Source of the DNA: a virus
IMG/VR virus record: IMGVR_UViG_3300037244_000019
Coordinates: 1-32,417 of that record
DNA: 32,417 nucleotides
Direction: 5' to 3' (one strand)
Positions within the stretch are counted from its first letter, which is position 1, and the number at the start of each line of letters is the position of its first letter. The position numbers and the translations under genes are program-made. The notes beneath the pieces were generated by a model, which did not search any database, was not told the origin of the DNA, and saw only the letters and a program-made list of their open reading frames with translations. Below are positions 13,092 to 20,899 of the stretch, piece after piece.

Positions 13092-13862
13092 ATGGCAGAG
13101 CACGATGATTTCGTGATTGGTGATCTAGCTGATACAGAAGGTGAAGAAGATGCTAGAGATGCCGAAGCAGAATCTCCGGCGGAAGAAATCTTTGCGCCGA
13201 CGGATGAGCCGGAAGAAATCACAGCAGAAGAAGCCTCACACACGGATATTCCGGCAGAGCCAACAGAAGTTGAAGACTCCCATTTAACAGCGACAGTATG
13301 TGATGTGTGTCTTGAGCTAAACCTCACCCATCCAACGTCAGTTATAACCTGTGCTCGGTGTGGCCAACCGTTTTGTTTTCACTTTGCTTCTACGATTGAT
13401 GCACAGTATTGTGTGAATTGTCTGAGTGATATTTCGGTGTCTAAGAGTGTTGTTACTAAAACTTATGAGCACAAAAATGACCAGGGTGACATAGTGTTTT
13501 ATCGGCGCAGAGCCAGAGAAATACAGATTAGCGGTCTGGATTGGCTCTTTGCACAGCGTAAGATCAACGAACTTTCAGATCTTGAGCTTGATTTGAGTAT
13601 TGAGTATCATCGAAATATCCTATCGCTGATGTGTACTGAGCAAGAGCAACGTCGCACAGCTAAGATGCACAGGTACGCTGGTGTGAAGATTCACTTAACA
13701 CCTTCAGTGACAGATGTGAATCATACTACTACGACAACGGTGAAGAAAACCCGTACAGTGTCAAAGACCAAAGCGCAAGAACAAATAGCGGCGCTGCTCA
13801 AGAATATGGCCGCTAAAGGAATGACGATGGATAAGATAGCTGCGATGCTGAAGAAAGCGTAG
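13092..13862 (+). CDS. Zinc-finger protein with acidic N-terminus
   Basis: 256 residues. Residues 1-65 are strongly acidic and probably disordered. Residues 70-110 hold Cys70-x2-Cys73, Cys87-x2-Cys90, Cys95-x-His97 and Cys107-x2-Cys110, a two-zinc cross-brace or treble-clef pattern. A charged helical middle follows (DWLFAQRKINELSDLELDLS), then a Thr-rich linker and a C-terminal helix (QEQIAALLKNMAAKGMTMDK). AAGGAGAATAGC precedes the start. It could act as a single-strand or nucleic-acid-binding accessory factor, or a protein-protein hub. No named family. Confidence 0.75.
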   Translation: MAEHDDFVIGDLADTEGEEDARDAEAESPAEEIFAPTDEPEEITAEEASHTDIPAEPTEVEDSHLTATVCDVCLELNLTHPTSVITCARCGQPFCFHFASTIDAQYCVNCLSDISVSKSVVTKTYEHKNDQGDIVFYRRRAREIQISGLDWLFAQRKINELSDLELDLSIEYHRNILSLMCTEQEQRRTAKMHRYAGVKIHLTPSVTDVNHTTTTTVKKTRTVSKTKAQEQIAALLKNMAAKGMTMDKIAAMLKKA

Positions 13863-13870
13863 GAGATACA

Positions 13871-14152
13871 GTGAAAAATTTACCAGGTGTAAACGTGATT
13901 AATTCTGAGTTGAAAAAGAACGCAGAAGAATCTCTTAAACTTCTCGGCGACGATCTAGTGAACCATCCTTCACACTATACCTTTGGTGATTTTGAGGTTA
14001 TAGATGTGTTACAGGATTGGTTTCCAACGAGTCCACTGCTTTGGCAGGTTGTAAAGTATGTTGCTAGAGCACAGCACAAGGGTAACATGCTGCAAGACTT
14101 AAAGAAGGCTCAGTTTTATCTCAACAAGCAAATTGCAGAATTGGAGAAGTAG
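13871..14152 (+). CDS. DUF3310 family phage protein
   Basis: 93 residues. VNHPSHYTFGDFEVIDVLQD and LWQVVKYVARAQHKGNMLQD plus DLKKAQFYLNKQI are the signature of DUF3310, a small helical protein common in phage nucleotide or replication clusters, whose biochemical role is unclear. The start is GTG at 13871 with AGGAGATACA upstream; the Shine-Dalgarno overlaps the previous stop. Its stop is followed directly by the ATG of the RecB-like nuclease gene. Confidence 0.88.
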   Translation: MKNLPGVNVINSELKKNAEESLKLLGDDLVNHPSHYTFGDFEVIDVLQDWFPTSPLLWQVVKYVARAQHKGNMLQDLKKAQFYLNKQIAELEK

Positions 14153-15211
14153 ATGAAACCCTCCGATCAGTTGATTGAGTTTCTCAATCGTACACCGTTG
14201 CCGTGGGCACGCTACGATGAGGTCAAAGGTAGATTGATTGTGGTTATAGATAACCACATGTTAAGCACTTATAGAAATTGCCCTCAGCATTTCTTTTACT
14301 CCAACGTCCAAGGTTATCAAAAGAAGTCCGGCGTCAAAGAAGGAGAAAAAGAACGTGCGTGGTACTTGGACTTTGGCGTTCTACTTCACAAGATGCTGGA
14401 GATGTACTATCAGGAGTTTAAGAATCCTGGCTTTGATGTTACTAAGTGGGCTTCTGTCCGTACTATGGCCGAGTGGCAGGAAATGAGTATGGATGTTCAC
14501 TCAGAGCACAAGGAGTTTAAGGCTATCGGCGGCGCGTTCGGTTTTGCTGGCTTGTTAATGCAGTACGCATCTGTAATGTCGCCGTTGAATGAGAAGATCA
14601 GAGTTCTTGGTACAGAAGTTTCCTTCGGCAGAAACGGCGAAGTGCCTCTGTACATCGGCGAGGATATTGAAATCTATCTCGCTGGTCGCATGGACCTGAT
14701 CGTAGACGATGGATATTTCATCTGTCCTATGGACCATAAGACTATGGGTGCTTTTCGCGGCGATCCTGGGATGCAGTTTGAGACAGAGGAAGGTCCGACA
14801 GGATACATTTATGCACTCTCGAAGATTCTTCCGCAATTTGTACCAGAGGATCAGCTCTTGAAGCGCGATTGCTCGAAGATTCTGATGAACTTGATTCAGA
14901 AGAAACCTGCTCCTACGCCGCAAGAACGCTTTAGGCGTATACCGATTAGGAAGACGACAGAGCAACTCGAAGCCTATCGTTATAGGATGCTTGCAACTGT
15001 ACAGCATCTAATTCTCGATACAAAGAGTTTTGCAGCTAATTTTCCTCTTTGGCGCAACACAACAGCTTGTACAAACTGGCACATGACAACGTGTGCGTTC
15101 AGAGATGTATGCAGACAGAGTTCTAGAGAAGCGGAACAAGCTACTCTCAACAATGGTTTCCTTAAGCTACCGATATGGGATACGGAAGCTGTTCAACCTA
15201 CAACATTTTAA
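14153..15211 (+). CDS. PD-(D/E)XK nuclease, RecB/Cas4-like
   Basis: 352 residues. In order: LSTYRNCPQHFFYSN (first iron-sulphur-type Cys and the TxCPxxF motif), LDFGVLLHKMLEMYY (GxxxH), LAGRMDLIVDDGYFICPMDH with KT following (catalytic Asp and DxK), a QFETEEGPTGYIYA segment (QxxxY), and C-terminal CTNWHMTTCAFRDVC, the Cys cluster typical of Cas4/AddB-type nucleases. It likely acts as a 5'-3' single-strand exonuclease in recombination with the Sak4-like annealing ATPase three genes on. Confidence 0.88.
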   Translation: MKPSDQLIEFLNRTPLPWARYDEVKGRLIVVIDNHMLSTYRNCPQHFFYSNVQGYQKKSGVKEGEKERAWYLDFGVLLHKMLEMYYQEFKNPGFDVTKWASVRTMAEWQEMSMDVHSEHKEFKAIGGAFGFAGLLMQYASVMSPLNEKIRVLGTEVSFGRNGEVPLYIGEDIEIYLAGRMDLIVDDGYFICPMDHKTMGAFRGDPGMQFETEEGPTGYIYALSKILPQFVPEDQLLKRDCSKILMNLIQKKPAPTPQERFRRIPIRKTTEQLEAYRYRMLATVQHLILDTKSFAANFPLWRNTTACTNWHMTTCAFRDVCRQSSREAEQATLNNGFLKLPIWDTEAVQPTTF

Positions 15212-15233
15212 CAAGCAGGAGAAGGAGTAGCAC

Positions 15234-15542
15234 ATGGCAACAACGAAAACGTACGAACCTGTAACAAGTCTGCCGAATTTGCAGATTACTAAGTGCCAGC
15301 AGATGCTTGCAAATCATATGCAATGCTGGCGAGCAGGTGATTTTCTTGTCACAATTACTACTGACACGCCAACAGACGAGAATCCGGCAGCACAAACAGT
15401 CACGCAGTATCAGAAGTGTCGTGCTCATGCTTCCAGTGAGATGACACAAGATGCACAGATAACTGCGGATGAGGCGGCTCTGGCAGCAGCGCAAGCTGTT
15501 GTAGTGGCAGATACCGGATCTGTAGCAACCGTAAAGAAGTAA
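15234..15542 (+). CDS. Small Ala/Thr-rich protein in replication module
   Basis: 102 residues with two Cys in the first half (ITKCQQMLANHMQCWRAG), then an Ala-rich helix (ITADEAALAAAQAVVVAD). ATG 15234 follows GAAGGAGTAGCAC. No recognised domain. Its position between nuclease and annealing ATPase suggests an accessory role. Confidence 0.65.
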   Translation: MATTKTYEPVTSLPNLQITKCQQMLANHMQCWRAGDFLVTITTDTPTDENPAAQTVTQYQKCRAHASSEMTQDAQITADEAALAAAQAVVVADTGSVATVKK

Positions 15543-15564
15543 CTACCAAAGGAGCAGGAATCCA

Positions 15565-15756
15565 ATGGCAAAGTGGTATGTTGTAGGAAAAGGTGTTTGT
15601 GGTGTGGGCGCAAGAGCTGGCAATAACGCAAAATCAAAACGTCGTGGACCATTTGACACCAAAGAAGAAGCCGAGCTTTTCCTAGCTGAGCAAAAAGCTA
15701 CCTTTGAGCATGATGGTACAAGGTTCTCGGCTCACGTGGAAGAAGGAGAAGCATAA
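15565..15756 (+). CDS. Small phage protein, unknown function
   Basis: 63 residues. It starts MAKWYVVGKGVCGVGARAG, then SKRRGPFDTKEEAELFLAEQ, reminiscent of small SPOR- or DUF1508-like folds that begin with a KWYV strand and a DTKEEAE helix, though too short to assign. It ends TAATG, overlapping the next gene, so it is translationally coupled to the Sak4-like ATPase. Confidence 0.65.
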   Translation: MAKWYVVGKGVCGVGARAGNNAKSKRRGPFDTKEEAELFLAEQKATFEHDGTRFSAHVEEGEA

Positions 15757-16538
15757 TGGCAACAACACTAAACGTGTTTACGAATATGACAGGAGTACGC
15801 TCTGAGGATGTACACGCCACAGAGCGTCTCAAGATTGCAATTATGGGAGTACCGAAGAGTGGGAAGAGTTGGCTTGCTGCTACGGCGCCGGGACCGATCA
15901 GATATTATGACTTTGATGATCGTGCTGAGTCGCTGGAAGGTAAACCTGATTTGTTTATTCTTTCTAAACCAACAATGCTTATGATTGAGTCAGATCTTTC
16001 AGTAATGAAAGCAAATAAGGCTAAAGGTCTAGCTCTTCCAACAACTGTTGTATTTGATTCTGTTACATTCATGGTAAAAGCTCTCGAAGACGAGATTCGC
16101 AGACAAGCTCCTACGCTTTTCAAGGGTATTAGAGTAGGTAATTCTACTACTGTATACAAAGGAAAAGACTGGGACGTTGTGGTAGGAGTACAAAGGTACT
16201 GCGAATATCTTATCGGTGAGCTTGTACCACTTGGAGTGAACATAATCTTTGTTTTCCACGAACGTGATGAAAAGGATAACGCTGAGTCTACTAAGGATGA
16301 AACCAAATACACTGGAAAGGTAGTGGTTAGTCCTCAGTATCTTCAAAATATTCTCAGTCTTTTCAATGAAGTTTACCGTATTCAGGTTGACGGTAAGCAG
16401 AATTATAAAGTCACTTGCAAGCCAACGTATGATGTGACGGCATCGACTACAATGTTACTTGATGCTACCGAACCGCCTAACATCATGGACATGATTGCGA
16501 AGCATAAGGCTAAACGAGCGGCGTTAGCAAAACTTTAA
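15756..16538 (+). CDS. Sak4-like single-strand annealing ATPase (AAA_24)
   Basis: 260 residues. KIAIMGVPKSGKSWLAA contains Walker A (31-38) and TTVVFDSVTFM Walker B (Asp101). IIFVFHERDEKDN is a RecA-like sensor segment, and the VVSPQYLQNILSLFNEVYRI region is typical of the phage AAA_24/Sak4 family. These RecA-related minimal ATPases promote annealing or strand pairing with a phage single-strand-binding partner, here probably the next gene. TAATG start overlap with the previous ORF. Confidence 0.85.
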   Translation: MATTLNVFTNMTGVRSEDVHATERLKIAIMGVPKSGKSWLAATAPGPIRYYDFDDRAESLEGKPDLFILSKPTMLMIESDLSVMKANKAKGLALPTTVVFDSVTFMVKALEDEIRRQAPTLFKGIRVGNSTTVYKGKDWDVVVGVQRYCEYLIGELVPLGVNIIFVFHERDEKDNAESTKDETKYTGKVVVSPQYLQNILSLFNEVYRIQVDGKQNYKVTCKPTYDVTASTTMLLDATEPPNIMDMIAKHKAKRAALAKL

Positions 16539-16575
16539 CCAGATTTCAAAACCAAAGCGCAAGGAGCAGCACACA

Positions 16576-17076
16576 ATGGCATTTCAAATGTCGTATCAGA
16601 AAGAAGAACTCACTGGAGCATCGCCCGTACCAGCAGGATGGTACACACTACAGATCAAGAACTTCCGTCCGAGGGCATCAAAGGATGGAGAGTCTGTGTC
16701 ACTGAACGCCGAGCTTGCTATCATCAATAACGCAGAGTATGATGGCCGCAGGATTTTCGCTGGCCTTAATTCTAAGGCTGGTTTCATTATCCTCGACTTC
16801 GTTCATGCTACCGGTTTGCCGATGGAAGAAGTACAGGATGAGTTTGCTGGAACTGAAAAAGCTCACCTGACACTACCGGGGTTCTTTGAAGGTTCCGACA
16901 CACATCCTGATGATCCTTCACAGTGGAAGTATCAAGGGCCGCTCTTGAACAAGACAATGGAAGTTGAGCTTGCGGAGACGGAGTATCAGGGTAAGAAGCG
17001 TAATGAAGTACGGCAGTTCAAATGCGCCGTGCCGGGTTGTACGGATAAGCATAGCACGAACCTAATCAAGAACTAA
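16576..17076 (+). CDS. DUF669 / single-strand-binding-like partner of the annealing ATPase
   Basis: 166 residues. MSYQKEELTGASPVPAGWYT and LQIKNFRPRASKDGESVSLN form a beta-rich OB-like start. GRRIFAGLNSKAGFIILDFV and a late MEVELAETEYQGKKRNEVRQ segment fit DUF669-type proteins, which regularly follow AAA_24/Sak4 genes. The end has Cys-x4-Cys and a His (CAVPGCTDKH), possibly a small metal site. The predicted role is coating single-stranded DNA during recombination and replication. A terminator follows. Confidence 0.7.
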   Translation: MAFQMSYQKEELTGASPVPAGWYTLQIKNFRPRASKDGESVSLNAELAIINNAEYDGRRIFAGLNSKAGFIILDFVHATGLPMEEVQDEFAGTEKAHLTLPGFFEGSDTHPDDPSQWKYQGPLLNKTMEVELAETEYQGKKRNEVRQFKCAVPGCTDKHSTNLIKN

Positions 17077-17083
17077 CACAGAA

Positions 17084-17118
17084 AGAGCGCGACTTCTACG
17101 GAGGTCGCCTCTTTTTCT
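17084..17118 (+). terminator. Rho-independent terminator or attenuator
   Basis: AGAGcGCGACTTC-tacg-GAGGTCGCCTCT (17084-17112; one bulged C, one G-U) is followed by a T run. The T run is also the 5' arm of the next hairpin (17113-17148), so only one structure can form fully. Read-through to the polymerase genes may be set here. Confidence 0.7.
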
Positions 17119-17148
17119 CTAAGCTCTTGAGGGGGAGCTTAGAGAAAA
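17113..17148 (+). promoter_or_regulatory. 14-bp perfect hairpin abutting a ribosome site
   Basis: TTTTCTCTAAGCTC/GAGCTTAGAGAAAA (17113-17126 with 17135-17148), 8-nt loop. GGAG for the next gene begins at the base of the stem. It competes with the upstream terminator for the T tract and could act as an antiterminator or a processing and stability element. Confidence 0.65.
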
Positions 17149-17159
17149 GGAGAATAAGA

Positions 17160-17360
17160 ATGAGCTACCATGATCTAAGTGAATGTACCCTTTCGCCACA
17201 AGAACGCTTAGAAGAAGCTGTCCGTATTATGGACATGCTTGAGAATTCATCTGAGCTAAGAGACAATGAACGTGGGATGATGGATAATGTTGTTAAGTAT
17301 CAAACTTGTTCAGTAAAACAACTGTTTTGGTTTCGTGATATCAAGGATCGTGTGCTATAA
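17160..17360 (+). CDS. Small helical protein before polymerase genes
   Basis: 66 residues. ATG 17160 follows AAAAGGAGAATAAGA; the ATG at 17127 lies inside the hairpin loop and is rejected. Acidic, two or three helices (SPQERLEEAVRIMDMLENSS). The last base of its TAA is the first base of the next ATG, so it is coupled to the exonuclease gene. Function unknown. Confidence 0.65.
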   Translation: MSYHDLSECTLSPQERLEEAVRIMDMLENSSELRDNERGMMDNVVKYQTCSVKQLFWFRDIKDRVL

Positions 17361-18448
17361 TGCCTTTCATTTCGCCTAGAGGTACGCCAACTTCGAGAAT
17401 CTGGGTTATCCTATCAAAACCCTACGGCTCTGACAAAGGCACACTCTTCTCAGGAGGAATGGGTCATGTTTTCTTTAAGATGTTACAAGAAGCTGGTATC
17501 GCTCAGTCAGATTGTTATTTTACCTCTCGTTCGCCCAATACTGACGACGCTCATGCTTGCGTCAATCTTGATGCTGAGTTAGCCCATCATACTCCTCCGA
17601 TAATTCTCGTTCTAGGAGACGTGGCGGGTTGGTTTTTGCCAGAGTTACGCGAGCCGAAGCTAATGACTACAAGCGCAGGGCAGTTGCAGAAATATGCTGG
17701 CTCTTTGCTGTCGGCGCCGTCACTCTCATATCCACATTACATGATTCCGATCTACGGTTCCGAAAGATGCGTGGCCGATTGGACAGAGCGGAACATTACT
17801 ACCTATGTGGACTTACAGAAAGTCCGCGATGAGTTTAAGTATTGGCAAAAGCATGGCACACTTCAACCTCTTCCAGAACGTGTAATGAAGTATCAAGATA
17901 TGGATACGGATGAGCTACTCTCTTATCTTGATCGCTTCCGTAATGCTAAGATTCTCTCAGATGATATTGAAAATCCTACGTACCGAAGTGCCAAGTACTC
18001 TCCGCACCCAGGGTATCCACTGTTAATGGGTCTTGCTGACTCAAGTACGTTTGGGATTAGTTTTAAACTCTTTCGTGATAAGCCAAGCGAAAACAGAGAA
18101 CTCTGGAGAAGACTTGATGATCTCTATTACAATGTTCCGATTCTCTTGGGTCAGAACTTCTTTAACTATGATGCACTGTTTCATAACATGCTGGGGTTTA
18201 GGATACGACTTGAGAGAGTCCAAGATACTTTGCTGCGCCATCATATCTTGTGGCCGGAGCTGAGTCATAAGTTACAGTTTATGACCAGACAGTATACTCG
18301 TGAGCCATACTATAAGGATGAGAGTCACCATTGGACACTTAAATATATGGATAGATTTCGTAGATATAATTGTCTGGATGCTTGTATTACAAGAGAGATC
18401 TACGATGCCCAAGAACTTGAGTTTAACGAACGGCCACACTTGAGGTGA
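17360..18448 (+). CDS. UDG-like domain fused to DEDDy 3'-5' exonuclease (split Pol I N-terminus)
   Basis: 362 residues. Residues 10-150 resemble the uracil-DNA glycosylase superfamily: WVILSKPYGSDKGTLFSGG for motif A, CYFTSRSPNT, IILVLGD, and YPHYMIPIYGSE where the HPS-type motif lies. Glycosylase residues look degenerate, so activity is uncertain. Residues 190-355 are a Pol I-type proofreading exonuclease: Asp202 and Glu204 (SDDIEN), GQNFFNYDALF (Asn266, Asp271), and Tyr336-x3-Asp340 (YNCLDA). The polymerase domain is absent and encoded separately at 19379. The protein would proofread in trans. Its last codons are duplicated after the downstream HNH gene. Confidence 0.87.
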   Translation: MPFISPRGTPTSRIWVILSKPYGSDKGTLFSGGMGHVFFKMLQEAGIAQSDCYFTSRSPNTDDAHACVNLDAELAHHTPPIILVLGDVAGWFLPELREPKLMTTSAGQLQKYAGSLLSAPSLSYPHYMIPIYGSERCVADWTERNITTYVDLQKVRDEFKYWQKHGTLQPLPERVMKYQDMDTDELLSYLDRFRNAKILSDDIENPTYRSAKYSPHPGYPLLMGLADSSTFGISFKLFRDKPSENRELWRRLDDLYYNVPILLGQNFFNYDALFHNMLGFRIRLERVQDTLLRHHILWPELSHKLQFMTRQYTREPYYKDESHHWTLKYMDRFRRYNCLDACITREIYDAQELEFNERPHLR

Positions 18449-18905
18449 TAACCATTGAGAAGGACTCACATACGTTACGATGTCATTGACAAAGGCTATA
18501 CGACACCCTGTTGGATTTGGCAAGGATGTACTCGTGAAGGCTACGGAATGAAACAGAATTTAACTGGTGGGCCTAGTAAAATGATGCAAGCTCATGTTTA
18601 TTATTATGAACTTGCAAAAGGAAAAGTACCTGCTGGTTTAATACTAGATCATCTCTGTAATCAAAGAGCTTGTGTTAATCCAGACCATCTTGAGCCAAAG
18701 ACTCATAAGGCTAACATACGAAGAGGTAAAGTTCCTGTTGTAACAAAAGAAATAGCTGCCAAGATCAAGGAGTTATATTCCACAGGAAAGTGGCAGCAAA
18801 GCTGTCTTGCGGCAGCGTTCAAAATCTCACAACCAACAGTGTCTCAAATTATAAGAGGCATAACTTGGAATTGAAGAATTTAACCAACGTCCACAGTTAC
18901 GATAG
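18419..18905 (+). repeat. Coding duplication flanking the HNH insertion
   Basis: 18419-18448 encodes EFNERPHLR-stop (end of the exonuclease gene). 18876-18905, right after the HNH gene, encodes EFNQRPQLR-stop in its own frame. Ten codons match at seven of nine residues but differ at many third positions. The second copy's TAG overlaps the GGAG of the next gene, the arrangement expected for the original, uninterrupted gene end. Confidence 0.85.
18455..18874 (+). CDS. HNH homing endonuclease with C-terminal HTH
   Basis: 139 residues. PCWIWQGCTREGYG, AHVYYYELAKGKVPAGLILD and DHLCNQRACVNPDHLEPKTH give the HNH_3 fold: Asp65-His66, Asn75, His78, plus zinc-type Cys68 and Cys73. Residues 98-138 look like a helix-turn-helix (CLAAAFKISQPTVSQIIRG) for target recognition. 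The start is TTG at 18455 with GAGGTGA, which overlaps the exonuclease stop. More A+T-rich than the flanks. Free-standing mobile endonuclease inserted between the exonuclease end and the next gene. Confidence 0.92.
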   Translation: MRRTHIRYDVIDKGYTTPCWIWQGCTREGYGMKQNLTGGPSKMMQAHVYYYELAKGKVPAGLILDHLCNQRACVNPDHLEPKTHKANIRRGKVPVVTKEIAAKIKELYSTGKWQQSCLAAAFKISQPTVSQIIRGITWN

Positions 18906-18913
18906 GAGAATCA

Positions 18914-19066
18914 ATGAACAAGCATCTGACAAAAATTCGTGAAATCTGTGCGTTTCTTCGGCAACTTGTGCCGATTTGCTATCTTTCGGTACTACAGCAT
19001 AGGCTGGATGAGATTGTTGCAGAAGTTGATGCTATCAAAGTGATTCTGGAAAGAGAGGGTTTGTAA
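18914..19066 (+). CDS. 50-residue helical protein
   Basis: It begins MNKHLTKIREICAFLRQLVP and ends VILEREGL; amphipathic helices, possibly coiled coil. TAGGAGAATCA precedes the ATG, the TAG being the relict exonuclease stop. Its TAA overlaps the next ATG (TAATG). Function unknown; it lies between the two polymerase parts. Confidence 0.65.
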   Translation: MNKHLTKIREICAFLRQLVPICYLSVLQHRLDEIVAEVDAIKVILEREGL

Positions 19067-19386
19067 TGATTACTCCTAAGTTACTAACCTCAGCACAGAT
19101 CAAAGCTATGAATCGCTTTCTCAAGAATCGTATGATTGCTTGGGGTGATATAACTTTAAGTAACGAGGCTGCTAATAGATTGGCATTACTTTGTCAAATT
19201 GAACCGATAAATCTTTCTTATGTACTTAGCAGAGATTCAGAGGCGATATCTTGTAGAACAGCTTTGGGATGGTATGTGACATTTCATCGCTTTGAACAAG
19301 GAATAGAACAAACCAATTATTTCGCACTAGAATATGAAGCATGGAATGACGCTGCCAATCGTCTAAGAATGGTTGAGAATGACTGA
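19066..19386 (+). CDS. Small protein between exonuclease and polymerase genes
   Basis: 106 residues, alpha-helical start (TSAQIKAMNRFLKNRMIAWG) and an aromatic middle (TALGWYVTFHRFEQG). No recognised family. Coupled upstream by TAATG and overlapping the polymerase start by 8 nt. A structural bridge between exonuclease and polymerase is a conceivable but untested role. Confidence 0.65.
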   Translation: MITPKLLTSAQIKAMNRFLKNRMIAWGDITLSNEAANRLALLCQIEPINLSYVLSRDSEAISCRTALGWYVTFHRFEQGIEQTNYFALEYEAWNDAANRLRMVEND

Positions 19387-20884
19387 TCGAGTAACTAACA
19401 CCTACGAACACGCTCTTCAGGCTGCCTACTATGACATAGGCAACCGTGGCATCTGCGTCAACACAGCACGAATCGCAGAGGCTAAAGCCATCGTCAAAGC
19501 TGAAGTGGCAAGACAATTAGCAATAGCTTCTTCACAATGGCAAACAAAGGTTTTTGTCGGCGCGGCTAATGCTCCAGATGAAGCTGTCAAAGGTCTTAAC
19601 GCTGGCAGCGCAATCAATATCAATGCGACACAGGGTAAGTTTGCACTTTTGACAGGACTCAAAACTCTCGGCTACGAAGTTGTCAAGATCACAAAGAAAA
19701 ACTCTGAGGGAGATTATGAACAAAACTATTCAACCGGAGAACTCGCATTACAAAAGATGCTCTCAAAGAATCAGTTTGCGTATCCCGGAGGAGATCCGGC
19801 AATCAAAGCAATACTTAAAATTAGAGAACTTGGTAAACTCTACTCCTCTTACCTTAACGCTAGACTTCTCTTTCGAGAAGGAGAAAGTTTCTTTCTTAGT
19901 AACTATAATGTCGCCGGAACGCTTACAGGTCGTAGATCGTCCAGAAGACATACGTTTGGTTTTGGAAACAATGCTCAAAATTTCCCCAAACATTCAGACG
20001 TGGCGTCGATGTATAGACGATGTCTTGTCGCACGTCCCGGAAATATCTTCTTGATGGTCGATCAGATCAGTGCCGAAGATTGGCCTGTGAGTGCGTTGTC
20101 AGAGAATCACCAAGCACTCAAGGAGCTACGAGATGATACTGACGTTTACGGTCGGCACACTCGACTCGCATCTATCATATTTAACATTCCACTCAATGCA
20201 AAAACTCCCGGAGAGTGGAAAGATTCAATGGAACGGTATCTTGGCAAGAAAACTCGTCATGCCAGCAACTATGACATGAAAGCTGGTCGTATGAGTGATG
20301 CACTGGCGCAGGAAGGCTTTAGTTTTAGCGAGAGCGATTGTAGTACGCTTCTCAAGAAAGTCGCTGCTCATGATCCTTCTGTGCAGAAGATTTTTCATCA
20401 GTACGTCAAAGACACAATTTCCAAAACACACATGCTAGTAACTCCCTTTGGGAGAGAACGTCAGTTCTTAGGAGCGAGACCAAATGACAGCAACTCAAGT
20501 GTCTTCAAAGAAGCTTATGCTTACATACCTCAATCAACTGTCGGTGACAATACCGGAATGGCAATCCTTGCTATGGAAACTAAGTATCCTGTCGGCGAAA
20601 GATTCGTGGTCCAAGAAGGACATGATAGCATTGTCCAGGATGTACCTTCAGATATCGAAACAGTTTACAGATATCTCCTACGAGTTGGAGAGAGTTTTAA
20701 GCGCAGCATTACCTTCCATAACGGAATTACTGTTGAAATCCCCATTGAAGCAGAAGTTGGGTATGACTTCCAGACAACAGTTAAGATCAAAGAAGTAACT
20801 CGTGCTGGAGTCGCGGCGGCGATCGAGAAGCTCAAGGACAAATTAGCGGCAATAGAACCGAAACAAGTTCTAATCACAGCATAA
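19379..20884 (+). CDS. polA: Family A DNA polymerase, polymerase domain only
   Basis: 501 residues from ATG 19379 (TTG 19373 is an alternative). It begins at the polymerase domain (TYEHALQAAYYDIGNRGICV). Motif A is MVDQISAEDW, with Asp and the Glu five residues on. Motif B is GKKTRHASNYDMKAG, with Lys and, eight residues later, Tyr; His stands in place of the Phe762 of E. coli Pol I, and Asp follows the Tyr where Gly is usual. Motif C is VVQEGHDSIVQDV, with His-Asp. Catalytic acids are intact, so it should be active. No 5' nuclease and no own proofreading domain; the exonuclease is encoded at 17360. Main replicative polymerase of the phage. Confidence 0.93.
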   Translation: MTDRVTNTYEHALQAAYYDIGNRGICVNTARIAEAKAIVKAEVARQLAIASSQWQTKVFVGAANAPDEAVKGLNAGSAININATQGKFALLTGLKTLGYEVVKITKKNSEGDYEQNYSTGELALQKMLSKNQFAYPGGDPAIKAILKIRELGKLYSSYLNARLLFREGESFFLSNYNVAGTLTGRRSSRRHTFGFGNNAQNFPKHSDVASMYRRCLVARPGNIFLMVDQISAEDWPVSALSENHQALKELRDDTDVYGRHTRLASIIFNIPLNAKTPGEWKDSMERYLGKKTRHASNYDMKAGRMSDALAQEGFSFSESDCSTLLKKVAAHDPSVQKIFHQYVKDTISKTHMLVTPFGRERQFLGARPNDSNSSVFKEAYAYIPQSTVGDNTGMAILAMETKYPVGERFVVQEGHDSIVQDVPSDIETVYRYLLRVGESFKRSITFHNGITVEIPIEAEVGYDFQTTVKIKEVTRAGVAAAIEKLKDKLAAIEPKQVLITA

Positions 20885-20899
20885 GAAAGAGCTTCTAGC

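Noticed and set aside
18449-19378. Self-splicing intron between exonuclease and polymerase parts
   Set aside because: Each part has its own stop and start, and the gap holds several tightly overlapping ORFs with ribosome sites. I saw no group I or II core pairing. The duplication explains only the HNH gene.
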